From Macrothele yani (Eukaryota; Arthropoda; Arachnida; Araneae; Macrothelidae), in the NCBI GenBank assembly GCA_039090855.1, contig CM076996.1:47520469-47584468 (forward strand): a stretch of 64,000 nucleotides of DNA, read 5' to 3'. Below the pieces are notes generated by a model, which was given only the letters and a program-made list of their open reading frames with translations, was not told the origin of the DNA and did no database searches. The position numbers and the translations under genes are program-made. Positions 20,346-32,436 of the stretch are shown piece by piece; position 1 is the first letter of the stretch; each line of letters opens with the position of its first letter.

Positions 20346-21565
20346 CACTGAAGAGCAAGTGAATTAGAAACAGCTGGGTTATGCAAATGTGGCGCTGTGG
20401 GCGGCCTTGTAAACGAAAACGACATGACGTATGCAGCGATCCGACAATATAAGGAGTGATGCGACGGGAATCAGTAAGAGTCGGACGCAGTATGGGTAAG
20501 ACGAAGGATCTAAGCGCATTTGATCGTGGGCAAATTGTCGAGGCCCGACGAATGGGTCACTCCATCTCGGAAGTCGTGCAGGCACTGGGACTTTCACGAG
20601 CCACCGTGTCACGGTTGCACCGTGAGTACATCGGATCCGGTAAAACCATCCCTGCAAGGGCGAACTGCCGTGGACAACAGCGTATGGATGAACGGGGTCA
20701 TCGTCGGCTAGCTCGCATTGTAACAGCGGATAGACGGGCCACAGTGCAAGAAATCACTCGGCAATTTAACGCTGGTGCCCAGAAACGTGTAAGCAGCCAC
20801 ACCATCCAGAACCATCTCCTCGCTATGGGGTACAAAAGCCATCGTCCCACAAGGGTACCTTTACTGACCGCACATCACAGGGTGCAAAGATTAGCATGGG
20901 CGTGGGAATATCGCGGCTGGACCCTAGATATGTGGGAAATTGTTACCTGGACTGATGAGTCGAGATTCACGTTGGTACATGCGGATGGCAGGATACGAGT
21001 ACGGCGCAAACCACATGAAGCGATGGATCCTTCTTGCCAGCAGGGTACTCTTAAAGCTGGTGGGGGTGGGATTGTCGTCTGGGGATTGTTCACGTGGACT
21101 AAAATTGGACCCCTGGTACGTGTAGCATCGTCCCTCACAGGTCAACGTTACCGGGATATCCTGGACGACCACTTGCTCCCGCTTGTGCGTCTTCAATATC
21201 CCACTGGGGACCTCATCCTGCAACAAGACAATGCACATTGCCATTGCTCCCGAATTGCATCCGACTGGTTGGATGAATACTACACCGACGTGACCTCGCT
21301 TTTTTGGCCAGCTAGGTGACCTGACCTCAATCCTATCGAGCACGTCTGGGATGCCATCGAGAGAGATGTTCGAGGCTCTGATCCTCCTCCATCAAATCTT
21401 CGTGAACTGTGGGAACTTGTTCAGGGGGTCGTGGATCCGTATGGCATCCCGACGCTTCCGGTGCCTTATCGAGTCCATGCCAAGACGAATCGCCGCCGTC
21501 ATCAGGGCGAAAGGTGGTGCTACACGTTACTAGACAGGTATCTCTAATTCAATTGATCTTCAGTG
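20346..21565 (+). mobile_element. Tc1-like transposon (copy D)
   Basis: The inverted ends are CACTGAAGAGCAAGTGAATT and, read in reverse on the right, CACTGAAGATCAATTGAATT. They are flanked by TA (20344-20345 and 21566-21567). The element is 1220 bp and contains a mostly open transposase frame. Its right end touches copy E across a TATATA stretch. Confidence 0.9.
20492..21533 (+). pseudogene. Tc1 transposase, one stop and one frameshift (copy D)
   Basis: The ATG at 20492 is chosen because MGKTKDLSAFDRGQIVEARR matches the N-terminus of the related copies. The helix-turn-helix (SISEVVQALGLSRATVSRLH), a second DNA-binding half, WTDESRF, VVWGLFTW and QQDNAHCH follow in one frame. TGA at 21317-21319 replaces the usual Ser of SPDLNPIEHVWD, and the frame continues past it to the third catalytic residue. 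A shift near 21420 moves the last part into the frame RCLIESMPRRIAAVIRAKGG, ending at 21533. Two lesions disable an otherwise well-kept copy. Confidence 0.9.
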
Positions 21566-21571
21566 TATATA

Positions 21572-22784
21572 CACTGATGAGCCATTGCATTGTGACCACC
21601 TACCTAATAAGCTGAAGGACCCCCTTTTAGCCCGCAAAATAGCCACCACTCGTCGAAACAACGATTCGATGAGGTGGCAATAGGTATCCTCGGGAATCTG
21701 GTACCATAATAGGTACAGCAGGTCCTCCAGTTCCCGTACATTTCGGGGTGGTGAAACCCGCTTTTCCAAGTCGAAACACAAATGTTCGATTGCGTTCATG
21801 TCAGGTAAATTTGGAGGCCAGGGCATTGACCGAAAGTCACCAGCATGTTCCTCGAACCACTCGTTGACGATTCTGGCATTATGCCACGGCACATTATCCT
21901 GTTGGCAATGGCCATCACCAGCAGGGAACACAGTTGCCATGAATGGGTGAACTTGGTCCGCAACGATGTTCAGGTACCTGAGAGCGGTCAGGGATTGTGC
22001 TGTTGGGATAATGTGGCCTAAAGTGTCCCACGAAAACATCGCCCACAGCATAACACCGCTGCCGCCGGCCTGTTTCTGCCCAACAGTTCATCCAGGTACC
22101 ATAGTCTCCGTTGGTAATCGGCGTATCCGCGCTCGGCCGTCTATGTGATGCACCAGGATTCATGATTCGTCAGACCAGGCCACATTCTTCCAACCAATCA
22201 TCCACGGTCCAAAATCGATGATCTTGGGCCTATTTCATGCATTGTTAGCCATGCCTTGCAGTGAGAATGGGGACCCAGCTGTGTCTTCGGCTACGCTTGC
22301 CCATGCGCAGAAGGCTGCGATGAACTGTGTGCTGTGACACATTGCCCTGATCACCACTTTTGTAGCTGCGGGTGATTTGTCGCACTGTGGCCCTGCGGTC
22401 GCTGTGAACAATGGGCGGCAGTCTCCGCTCCCCCTCTGGCATCAAAGAGCCGCGGACGACACACGGCTGGACGACGGTTCGTCGTTTGGCCATCTGTGCA
22501 CCACTTTTGATACGTACTCACTACAGCGGTACGTGAACAACCCACAAGCCGCGCCATTTCCGAGATCGTAGTTCCGAGGCGCCCTTCCATCACAATTTGT
22601 CCTTTATCAAACTCCGATAAATCAGAAGCTTTTCCCATTCTGACTCCGAACACTCTACTAACCGAAAGCCGATCTTCGGGTTGTATGTATACTGCTCTGT
22701 GAACTTCACCTGTGCCACCGTTCGGGCTCCAGGAGCGCTCATTTCTCTAGGCTGGGGTGGTCATAATGTAAAGGCTCATCGGTG
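21572..22784 (-). mobile_element. Tc1-like transposon (copy E)
   Basis: The inverted ends CACTGATGAGCC (left) and CACCGATGAGCC (right, reversed) are flanked by TA. The element is 1213 bp. The transposase runs on the minus strand, opposite to copy D next to it. Confidence 0.9.
21617..22638 (-). pseudogene. Tc1 transposase pseudogene (copy E)
   Basis: The start at 22638 gives MGKASDLSEFDKGQIVMEGR, like copies C and D. The frame shifts near 22350-22400 and again before 22051. The last segment carries VHPFMATVFPAGD, CQQDNVPWHNAR (second Asp kept), LPDMNAIEHLCFDL (Glu kept) and the terminal IESLFRRVVAILRAKRG. It is decayed but traceable over its full length. Confidence 0.9.
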
Positions 22785-22786
22785 TA

Positions 22787-23335
22787 TTTTCAAGACAAAG
22801 TGCGTCAAACTATACTTAGTTAAACATCATTCGTAGTACTACTATACTACAATCACTCTTTTCACGCATATCAACATCATTTTGCTCTCGACGTAGTTTT
22901 TCTTTACCTTTGATCCACTATCAAAGTTGCCAAAACGTAAAACATGTTAATTTTTGCTTCTGATATATTTACCATAAAATCTGCGATTCAAAAAATTCTT
23001 TCGTGGACTGATGCCACTCACATCGATAAACCTTTTCGGAATATTTTCTTCTTAAAATATTCCACAGTTTCTCCGCCAGGGGCGTAGATGTACATCTTAT
23101 TTTTGTCAATATCTCTAGTTCTAGGAGTCCGATTTGAAAAATTTCTTCTTTGTTTGATAGTGTTTTCCGTGTGACATGTTTTTCATATAATTTCAAAATT
23201 TTCAAGTAATTCATAGACTTTCCGCTAGGGGGCGTAGCGGTAAATTGCGTTCCCCACTATATCTCTGATTCTAAATCTCCGCTTTGAAAAATTCTTTCTG
23301 CACCGGATATAGCTCCTGATGGAAAACCACCTTAA
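22787..23335 (-). repeat. Short array of ~150-bp units with CTCF-like motifs (reverse orientation)
   Basis: Read on the minus strand, this follows the array at 37430-38710, including GAAATTATATGAAAAACATG and TTTCAAATCGGACTCCTAG. Two core motifs are clear: CCGCCAGGGGCGTAG at 23073-23087 and CCGCTAGGGGGCGTA at 23222-23236, about 149 bp apart. The leftmost part (22787-22960) is more decayed. The array ends where the mariner derivative was inserted. Confidence 0.75.
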
Positions 23336-23337
23336 TA

Positions 23338-24017
23338 CTAGGGGTGTTCAAATGAAAAGGTACGAAACGACACTGTGGGTATAAATGAAGACTTTATTCA
23401 AAGTATACACCATAGGCCGTAGCACAACGATCCCATTGATTAACGAGCCGAAGGATTCCTTGTTCCCAGAATTCCTGTGGCCGTGACGAGACCCAGTCCT
23501 GCACAGCGTCCTTGAGTTCGTCGTCCGAGTGGAAGCGCTTCCCTTTCAGATGTTTTTTCAGGGGACCAAACACATGGAAATCGCAGGGCGACATGTCCGG
23601 GCTGTAGAGCGGATGGTCAAGCTGCTCCCACTGGAACTTGGCCAGTTCCGCGTGTGTGACCCTGGAGACGTGTGTACGCGCGTTATCATGGAGCAGAACC
23701 ACACCCTCCGTGAGCAGCCCCGGTCTTTTGTTCTTGATGGACCTGCGTAGGCTTCGGAGTGTCTCACAGTACACATCGGAGTTCATGGTTCGTCTGTGCT
23801 GGAGGAATTCAACAAGTAGTCAATTGGACGGCGCACTCTTTATAAGAGCCTCTGATCTCTCCTGCGCATGCGGGCGCCCGCGCATGCTCCGATCCACGCC
23901 GGCTACTCCAATCGCATCCCTAGATGTGTCGCTACGTTCTCCCATAGCGGCATAGGCAAATATGTTAACGGTTACGTTCTTATGACGTTTCGTACCTTTT
24001 CATTTGAGCACCCCTAG
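23338..24017 (-). mobile_element. Mariner deletion derivative (680 bp)
   Basis: The inverted ends CTAGGGGTGTTCAAATGAAA and, on the right in reverse, CTAGGGGTGCTCAAATGAAA are flanked by TA. The minus frame 23786-23394 encodes only the C-terminal half of a DD34D transposase (VLLHDNARTH, YSPDMSPCDFHVFGPL). An upstream LLVEFLQHRRT piece lies in line with it. The DNA-binding domain and the first catalytic Asp are missing, so it is a non-autonomous derivative. Confidence 0.9.
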
Positions 24018-24019
24018 TA

Positions 24020-24526
24020 ATATAGAATAAGGGCTATGGAATGGATCGCAATCCTATTTCCTGACCTTTGACCCCATTTCGTCCATTTTCAATTGGGTTC
24101 GTCCCCAGGTTGTCCCCTACCACATACTGAAATTTCATCGAAATCGAACCATTTTTACGCACGTTATGGCGCATAAAGGCAATGGAATGCATCCCGCTCT
24201 TATGTCCTGACCTTTGACCACAATTCACCCATTTTGAATAGGGTTCGTCTCCAGGTGGTCTATTACCACATTGCAAAATTTCATTGAAATCGAACCATAC
24301 TTACGCAAGTTATGACGTATAAGTGCAATGGAATGGATCCCGCTCCTACGTCGTGACCTTTGACCCCATGTGTCCCATTTTCAATAGGGTTCGTCCCCAG
24401 GTGGTCCCCTACCACATACTAAAATTTCATCGAAATGGAGCCATTTTTACGCCAGTTATCGGGCGGACGGTCGGACGGACAAAGCTGGAGCATATACGCT
24501 TCTTCGACCTACGGTTGGAAAGCGTA
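24020..24526 (+). repeat. Three-unit 146-bp repeat, copy 4
   Basis: DR1-like pairs lie at 24062-24075 (TGACCTTTGACCCC), 24208-24221 (last bases changed) and 24354-24367, exactly 146 bp apart. The end is the conserved hairpin at 24495-24526 (TACGCTTCTTCGACC, loop TAC, GGTTGGAAAGCGTA) followed by an A run. The left border matches that of copy 2. The mariner next door was inserted exactly at this border. Confidence 0.85.
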
Positions 24527-25429
24527 AAAAAGAAGTTTCACTTATTTTTTTTCAGTAAATAAGTTGAGTCTTTAGAAAACATTTTCGTTGCTTTAGTTCA
24601 TAAAAACTGGATGATGAGAAAGCAGCTGTTCTAGACGACTTGAGGGCCCTTTTCATGGCCAAAGTTCCTGTGCATGCTTATTAACAACAGATTGTGCAAG
24701 AAATATCAGTTCAATGAGTGGAATTTTTATACCAATGAGGATAAGATGCTATGTATTACCGATATTTGCACATAACAACGCGTCCTTCAGAATATAATGA
24801 ACTAAGAGGTGTTCTTCGCTGGAACGAAGAAACAGAGTAATCTTTTATATGAAAGAGTCAAGAGAAAACATTTTTACTCTGCGCAAAAACATTGTGATAT
24901 TACATTAAATGGGATTCTTTACATTCAAGAGTAAATAATTTAAGTAGTTTTACGTGTTTTGTACCACAATTCTTAATTGTTATTTATTCAGTTGCTTACT
25001 TATGTTCTGTATTTTCGTATAAACCGGAAAAGGTCATTAGACACTGTCACACGGCAGTTGCATGTTTTGTATGTGTGATCGTCAGGCATTTAAATAGATC
25101 TCTAAAATAATAAAATTTGCATCATATGATTAACTTGGGCGTAAGTGTTTTGGAGTACTTTGTATCGGTATGAAAGTAGGGCAAACATTTTAATTAAGAA
25201 GTGCACATTGGAGTTTCACGCAATAGAGTAATAATTTTGGTTTTACGAAAAATACTTGTAGGTTCCAAAAAATTTGATTTATTAAAACGTCCGTTAAGCC
25301 TAAAAAATAATATGGAAGTTAAAATTTTTCAATAATTGAAAGCTAATAAATTTTCGCAAGACGGCCTCGAAAATTATTTGGGGGGGGGGGGATCCAAGTG
25401 TTTCCGGTACGTCACTGATTCATCACGCA
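24527..25429. other. Unassigned AT-rich DNA with an orphan hAT-like end
   Basis: No coding frame is recognisable. At 25380-25417 a guanine run is followed by a sequence that reads CAGTGACGTACC in reverse, a typical hAT end, but no partner end with a matching 8-bp flank was found. Confidence 0.4.
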
Positions 25430-26110
25430 TCGATTAGCGTATTTGTCGTTAGACGAAGCCAAAAGCTACTGCAGATAGCATTTGATGGGCTGTAGTGGAA
25501 ACTATGTAAATCCTCGTAACAACTCGGACGAAGAGTAGAAGACTGGCGGGGTCATTGTTCGACTGCCATTGACTATAAGGTATCGCCGAGCTCAGCTGAA
25601 GTGGTGTCGTAGCAGATATGTATGGTGACAGGAATGACCCCATCTCGTGAGTCCCGATACTGACTTGGTGCCAACGATCGTCGAGTTTGCGTTTGGAGAC
25701 GTTGTAAGAACAGGAAGGAACCAGTTGCTGCCCGGAAGCAGCACAATACTCGCTAACCATGCATCCTCGTATGGAATGCCATAAGTTACGACAGCCGTCA
25801 CCTTTGATACGCATAACGGCCAAGGTGACAACCACAGGCCGTGTTGTTGTCATTTCTGAGTGGTATCCCAAAGGTTGTTTTCCAGCAACATAACGCCCGA
25901 CCACGCACTGCTAACATCTTCCGAGCGCACCGACAAGGAATATATGCTTCCACTGAACTATGGGACCTGGTAAACGGTGAGGATAGGACACCATTGGAGT
26001 ATCACTCGATGGCGCACCGTTTTTCTACTATGACCACTATGTTGTGCCACGTAGTCAGGCGTCTGTATGACACAACAAATGGTCGTGACAGATATTGAAC
26101 GCTGTCACGT
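25430..26110 (+). pseudogene. Tc1 transposase relic (copy F)
   Basis: The frame 25841-26098 reads GIPKVVFQQHNARPRTANIF, matching the region around the second catalytic Asp (FQQDNARPHTA), which here is His. LWDLVNG follows for the IEHVWD region. Upstream, out of frame, ILVWNAISYDSR-like codons match VMVWGAISYDSR of copy B, so this belongs to the copy B group. No terminal repeats remain. Confidence 0.7.
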
Positions 26111-28588
26111 GATCTTGTCTTATATCCTGTCAAACTGATGTTCTACCATGGAAATGAAATCATGTATTATACACCACATACTCAATGTACTTTCGGCTCA
26201 TTTGGCTCACTGTTTCTGGGTGGAGAAATTTCACTGTCGAGCAGTGTATTTCGAAGAAATAGTACTACGCTCAAAGACAAATTACTGTTGTATCTTAAAA
26301 GGAAAAATGCCTATTAGTGTGTTCAACCAGTTCACCTATGAATCCAATACATTCATACTAACACAAAATCGAATTTTGTGAATACAAGAAAACTCGAAGA
26401 GTACTTTGAGATTCACTAGTGGTGTTTGAGATTCACTAGTGGTGTAACCGGAAAAGAACCACATGGATCAGCAAAATTCAGAAGTTACAGGCATCATTAC
26501 TAGTGTTGCGTGAGTTTAGGAGATTTTAAAAGATTTCAGAATTAATTCTTTTCCAAGTAAGAAATCAGTCAGCATTGGAATGTTTGATGAGGTACCTACG
26601 GCGGCAAGGGGAATTGGAATTTGTAAAAGAGTGTTTCCAGGCAGTCTTTCTTTGTGTTGAACAGCCGTTTCAGAAAACGTTAAGTGCTTTTTTATTGTTT
26701 TATTGCCTACGCTGCAATCGTGCACACTGTGATCCGTAAGCTGCAAGTGAGGCAGTTAAATTAGTTTATTTGCTTAGGTAGCTGCTTGGACGGACACAGG
26801 AGTAAAAGAGACAGAGGTCTAGGAGGGGAATAAGAGTAGAGATGTCGTAGGATAATGGTTTGAGAAGGAGCATTTGCCGGGCCTCCGAACTGAACGGCGA
26901 AAGAGAATGAAAAATTGCGTAGGATTATAGAGTAGGTACGAAAGAGCGAATAATTAAGGAACAGAATAAGTAACGAACTGAGAGATTCAAATAGTAGTTT
27001 AGTAAAATAATTTAGGGACAACCTGCACAATAAGTTTAAGCAAGTAATGAATAATAAAGTATACGGAACTACAACTTTTTCTACAATTTCTTTGCAACAT
27101 ATTTCCCTCTGACACTACTTTTAAAAGTGTCAATGGGTTCAAGATAAACATATAGATCATAAATATAAAATAATACGTTTTCCAGTGCACAATAATACCG
27201 GAAAACGCACATCACTCATATGGGAGATGAATGTACACAACCGCAAAGAAAACCAGAACTACCCTGCTGTGGGAAAGATGGACATAAGAGAGACAAACTA
27301 ATAGCGAAATAGAATCATTATAATTCAAAGAAATTTTTCTCTCACTTTTTAACATGCTATTATACTACAGTTTTTCGCAGGCTCCCCTATGGTTGGGGAT
27401 GCGAATGCGTTTCCTGTGACGTCGGACCCGGACGCACTTTGTCCCTTATCCGTATGCAACAGAGGAATTTCAAGCCGGCTGCATTAATTTGCCAGGAACT
27501 CACAAGGGCGCGTAGTCGTCTTTGCGGGACTCAACCCGCCATGGGCGGACGAGATAGATGGATGGATTATACTACAAAATGTTCTACATTTTCCCTGCAC
27601 GTGTGTGTTTATATATCTTTAGATTATACGGAAAATTCAATCAGATTTATTGGCTTTAACCCGAAAAAAAAATCTTTTTACACAAAACTGACGCAAACGT
27701 TCGATGATTCAGTAATGGGCCATAAATACTTCTGCGCGTAATTTTAAAAGCCACGAATGAGGAAAACAAAACAAAGAAAAGAACGAAAGTAATGCATTGT
27801 GCAGCATACTTCCTGCTGTTGACGTCAAGGCAAAGAGTCATTGGAGAGACGAGCTAGGAAATCACGTGCCCTTCCTTGTCCACATGTTTATATATTGTCG
27901 CTCTCTGTCTGCAGGGCACAGAAGAAAAAAATAAATGCACAATCTTGGGGGGGGGATGTCTGGCAGAAGGACAAAAATCCCACTGCCAAAAACCTTTCTG
28001 TTAGTACAACGCACAAAACTGGTACCGCTATCTAATACACTAAATGACACATTGACGACATCATCACAGCAGACGGCCAAAAATCAACGGAGTCGGTGGG
28101 TAGAAATTCATACATCAATATTTTGAGCGTCTGACAACTACTCGCAGAAAAAGGGAGAGGATAACATAAACAGAAGCACCTCTGTTTCCGGTAGCGCCAA
28201 GCTGAGACTGCACAAGAACTTTCAAAAGATATGAAAAAAAAAATCAAAAAAAAATCAAAAAAAAAAAAATCAGAGGTACTCGATTGGTGTTTCACATTGT
28301 GCCTTGAGACTATATGGAATTGAAACATTGCATAGAATATTTTGTGCAAATTAAAAGATAAAACATTTTTCGTTTAATTGCATGCATTATCTGCAAAGCA
28401 GTAAGTAATTTATCTGAAACCTAAACTTTTTTTTTAATAATTTAGTGGCCAAACCGTAAAATCTGAAAAAAACTTATTTATAGGAAGAGTGTTCGAGTTG
28501 CCACGTCTACTGGTTGTTTTTTTTTTTTTCTCACAGATTATTTATAATACAGGGAAAAAAAATATTTTTTCTACATAACCTCCTAGAA
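26111..28588. other. Unassigned DNA
   Basis: About 2.5 kb with no recognisable protein or element end. GAGATTCACTAGTGGTGT is tandemly duplicated at about 26407-26445. Mixed A-run/C microsatellite-like DNA occurs at 28228-28270 and a T run near 28517-28530. Confidence 0.45.
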
Positions 28589-29505
28589 CAGTATTTCTCA
28601 AAAATTTCTTAGCTACGAACCACTAGTTAGGAATTCGAAATGCAGGTGAGGACCTCCCGAGTGCTCAACGGAACGCGTTGAGCGCGCGCGCGCACGAGTG
28701 TTTTACGTGTAATACATAACATTAAACGCTAATTTGTATTTTTTTAAATTAAAGAAATGTTAAAGAAATGAGAAGTAACATGTTATGTTGTGAAGAAATA
28801 CTCTTTTTCTGGTGGTGAGATTGGAATGCTCGTCTTCCTACTCTGGTAGGGGATGTTCTTTCGACTGAAATACGCTTGCAAGGCTTATCACTGCAACTTG
28901 CCGTTTTGACTCCTCCGTCACGTCACCTTCGTGGTACGTCACAATGTAACTTACATGATGAAAATTATGCGTATGAACAGAGTACACACTTCTGATAACC
29001 TTAGAAATTAAATATAATTTTATAAATGGTGTTAGGCATTTTCCTACATTTTTATACACTTCTTTAATTTTAAAAAATAAAAATGTTTTTTTTTTGTTCG
29101 TTTGGTAATCGAAATGTCAAGCGAGGTGTCTTGATCAACACAATTGGAATATTTTTAACGATTTGACAACGAAATCGCGAATGAAGGCCGAAAATGAAGC
29201 ATTTTCTCCTATGTCGCCCTTGCAGATATGGACGAGGAATGGCAACCGCTCCACGGAACTAGCTATAAATTGTCCCGTTTCTCACTATAAACCGTCTCTT
29301 CCTGAAACGAGGTGACCTTGAATGGGGTACACGATAACATAATATAAAGCATTTGACGGTCTTATATGTGAAAGTTATTTTGATTTAGCGAGATCAGTTA
29401 GTCAATTTTATACTTTTTAGATCTTCCCATAATTTCTTCCACTATGGCTCCTTCCGTGGACCGCCTGGTACAATGTCACGGACCACAGTTTAAACTAAGT
29501 CCATG
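28589..29505. mobile_element. Candidate non-autonomous hAT element
   Basis: CAGTATTTCTCAAAAATTTC at 28589 followed by TTAGCTACGAACCAC is a typical hAT end. The right side near 29450-29505 has GTGGACCGCCTGG and CACGGACCACAGTTTAAACT, the matching opposite end, though degraded at the last bases. The possible duplication is TCCTAGAA against TCCTCAAA, only 6 of 8. A (GC)n tract sits at 28681-28694. No transposase frame was recognised. Confidence 0.5.
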
Positions 29506-29513
29506 TCCTCAAA

Positions 29514-30279
29514 GTTCCCCTCATTCCTGCCATCTTCGTTTCTAAGTTCGGGGAGGAAAGTGCAATCTTGTTATCTTTGGTTTTGTTTTTGAGATGGCTC
29601 ATCTAAACACGTTCGAATGTCTGTTTTCAGCGAAAAATCGCATTTTTTTTAATGTTTCACTTTAAACATCATGTCTTTAGCTTTCGAAAACAGCTTTCAT
29701 GTTGCTCCTATCGTCATTAGAAGCTGAGTTACAGCTGATCGGAGGCCGACTGATTAACCGGAAGTGAGCATTTAAAGAACCGGAAGTTGATGTCGAAAGG
29801 TAATATTCCAGTAAAACATTTATTATATATGTTAGTTTGACTAAATAAAGTAGTGTAGAACATTTCTGAAAAAATATCAAATTATACAATGCGTCTGGCA
29901 AAGATTTTCTTGCGTATTTTAATGAAACCACATCATCAGTACTGTGTTGTTCTGATTAACGTTTACGTGTTGCTTCTTTTTGTTTCTTTGTTTTTCTGTG
30001 TTTTCCATATTTTTTGAACTACAGAAGTCTTTGTATTTGTGAAGATCTCTGAATTTATAATGCCCAAAAATCAGGTCTTGTCGCTCTAAAAAAGCAAAGA
30101 TTTCACGGTAAGCATTACAAATCTAACTGGGATAATGCAAATGCCAAGTTAACGATGGTGCAATAGCTATAGCACATCGAAGTTATCAATGTCTAATTGT
30201 TTCTGTGCTCTGGAAGATGAAAAGTCACATGGCATCGCTGAGAAGATATGGAATATAATAAAGCCTATATACATGGGGG
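29514..30279. other. Unassigned DNA
   Basis: Short frames only, and no repeat structure noticed. The right side runs into the 5' region of an RTE copy, whose exact start is unclear. Confidence 0.45.
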
Positions 30280-30599
30280 ATGTAAGGTCAGGTGATGCGC
30301 AACATCACATCCTCTCCTTGACAAATGTCAACCCCGCCGTCTCGTGGTGCATCCAGTTCCCACATAAGGGGCTCTGACGACCGCCAATAGCGGTATAACT
30401 ATACCATCGGGATTAGAGAAAATGCTATCCCACACTCACCAACCTGCTTGGCCAGCGTGGTGAGTTATGGCCAAACCCTTCCAAAATGACTCCACAACTT
30501 AAATCTTGGCCCTCAGTCTCCGGCAGCTGGAATGTACCTGGCCAAGGCAGCGGCCAGTGCGACATGAAGGCAGAGGATGCTAAGAATCACCGGAGGACC

Positions 30600-31204
30600 G
30601 GACTAGGCTGCCATTTGATGCTGACCTTGGCTACTTACAATGGACGCTCCCTATCTTCTGATTCAAGCTTCTTGAATTGGAAGAACTACAAAGGATCAAG
30701 TGGGACATCGTCCGGCTAAGTGAGGTAAGGAGAAAGGGAGAAGATCTCATTGAACTGAAAAGTGGACATCTCTTCTACTATCATGGGACAGATACTGGCA
30801 GGACTAGTGGTGTTGGATTTATAATAAACAAGACACTGAAAGATAAAGTTGTAGAAGTTGAAAGTTCCTCTGACAGAGCCGCACGACTCGTTATCCAACT
30901 CTCGAGAAGATATCAGGCTCAGATAATTCAAACTTATGCACCCACCACAAGTCATCCTGAAGAAGAAATTGAAGAATTTTATGAGGAAATTCGTCATCTA
31001 AATAATAAAAGCAAGCAGCACTTAATGATAATTATGAGAGATTTCAATGCAAAAATATGGCAACAGCAACAGAATGAAACTGCAGTAGGTAAATTCGGTC
31101 ATGGCAACAGAAACCAGCGTGGAAATACTCTTGTAAAGTTTGCAGACGCAGAAGGGTTTTTCATCTTGAACTCCTTTTTCAAGAAAAAGCCACACAGGAA
31201 ATGA
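30600..31204 (+). pseudogene. RTE apurinic-like endonuclease domain
   Basis: This domain nicks target DNA to prime reverse transcription. The codons for LATYNGRSL (the N-terminal Asn motif) are followed after a frameshift near 30670 by IKWDIVRLSEVRRKGEDLI (catalytic Glu). Then come SGVGFIINK, IIQTYAPTTSHPEEEIEEFY and MRDFNAKI (the D-x-N motif, although the usual GDFNAK Gly is Arg). The next piece (FFKKKPHRK, then a stop) corresponds to the WTW-SPNG block. Annotated animal relatives are often called craniofacial development protein 2-like. Confidence 0.9.
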
Positions 31205-31287
31205 ACATGGAGACATCCAAATGGGACGACAAGTGAAATTTATTTTATTATGTGTAACAAGAAATTTGTCATGGAAGACTGCAGTGT

Positions 31288-32436
31288 GTGCTAAAGAAGT
31301 TCAACACAGGTAGTGGCCATAGATTAGTGAGATGCAAGATGCACCTCAACACTAAACTCGAACGTGGCAAGCTCATAAGACAAACAAAATGTATTGACAT
31401 AACCAACCTTAAAAAACACCATAATACCTTCAAGTTGGAACTGAAGAACAGATTCTCTGCTTTAGAAGGTCAAACATCGGAAGAAGTGGATATTTCTAAA
31501 GTTAACAGAAACGTAACCAAAGCTCTTATGGAAACAGCAACAAAATTAGCTGGGTCTAAGAACAAGTTGCATGTGAACAAATTATCAGGAAAAACCAAAA
31601 TGTTGATTCAAAAAAGAAGAGAGACGAGGACAACTAAAAAAGATGCGACTTCCAAAGTGGAATATATAGAGCTATGCAAGACAGTACGAAAAAGTATCAC
31701 TGAAGACGTAAGGAAATCCAACTGTGAACTAGTGAGGAAAGCAATTGAAAGCAACTAAAGCCTAAAGATAGCAAAGGGACATCTCAGTAAGGAAAGAAAA
31801 CAGATTATGGCACTGAGAAAAGAAGATGGTTCTGTAACAAGAAATAGAGGCGAAATTTTGACAAGAGTAAAAGATTTCTACTCCAAATTATATGAAAGGG
31901 ATGATACATGTACTTCAGACATCATGAAAGGTACCAGTACCAGATTTCTTCCAGTCCTCCCAGCAGAAGTTGCACATGCAATCAAGAACATGAAGCGGGG
32001 AAAAGCTCCAGGAGAAGATGGAATTACTGTAGACATCATACAAGAAGCAAATGGAGAAATTGATAGAGTACTCGCCCAAGTTTTCACTCGATGCCTTAAT
32101 GAAGGGAAGATTCCTAAGGTTTGGAACAACGCTACAATGAGCATGCTACATAAAAAAGGTGACATTGAGGATCTCAGGAACTACAGACCTATCAGCCTCC
32201 TATCAGTGGTTTATAAAATCTTCACTAAAGTTCTTTCACACCGCTTGAAGGTAACACTAGACATGGCTCAACCGAGAGAACAAACTGGATTCAGGAGTGG
32301 CTACAGCACTATAGATCATATCCACGTACTGAGAGAACTAATTGAAAGAGCGAGGGAATATGAGCTTCCATTGTGCATGGCTTTTATCGATTATGAAAAG
32401 GCTTTTGATTCGGTGAAACCATCAGCAGTTACAATG
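31288..32436 (+). pseudogene. RTE linker and RT fingers/palm, cut by a hAT insertion
   Basis: The frame 31288-31758 starts with the end of the endonuclease (GSGHRLVRCK, where the usual Asp of SDHRL is Gly) and a basic linker. A stop separates it from 31807-32436, which contains GKAPGEDGITVD, NYRPISLLSVVYKIFTK, REQTGFRSGYSTIDHI and motif A (MAFIDYEKAFDSV). The frame meets the hAT end right after KPSAVTM. Across the insertion, with one CAATG copy removed, the RTE frame continues as MALKSCGIED. Confidence 0.9.

Noticed and set aside
14122..25417. One large hAT element with ends at 14122 and 25417
   Set aside because: Both are hAT-type ends in facing orientation, but the 8-bp flanks (ACTTCAGA and ATTCATCA) do not match and the material between consists of unrelated elements.
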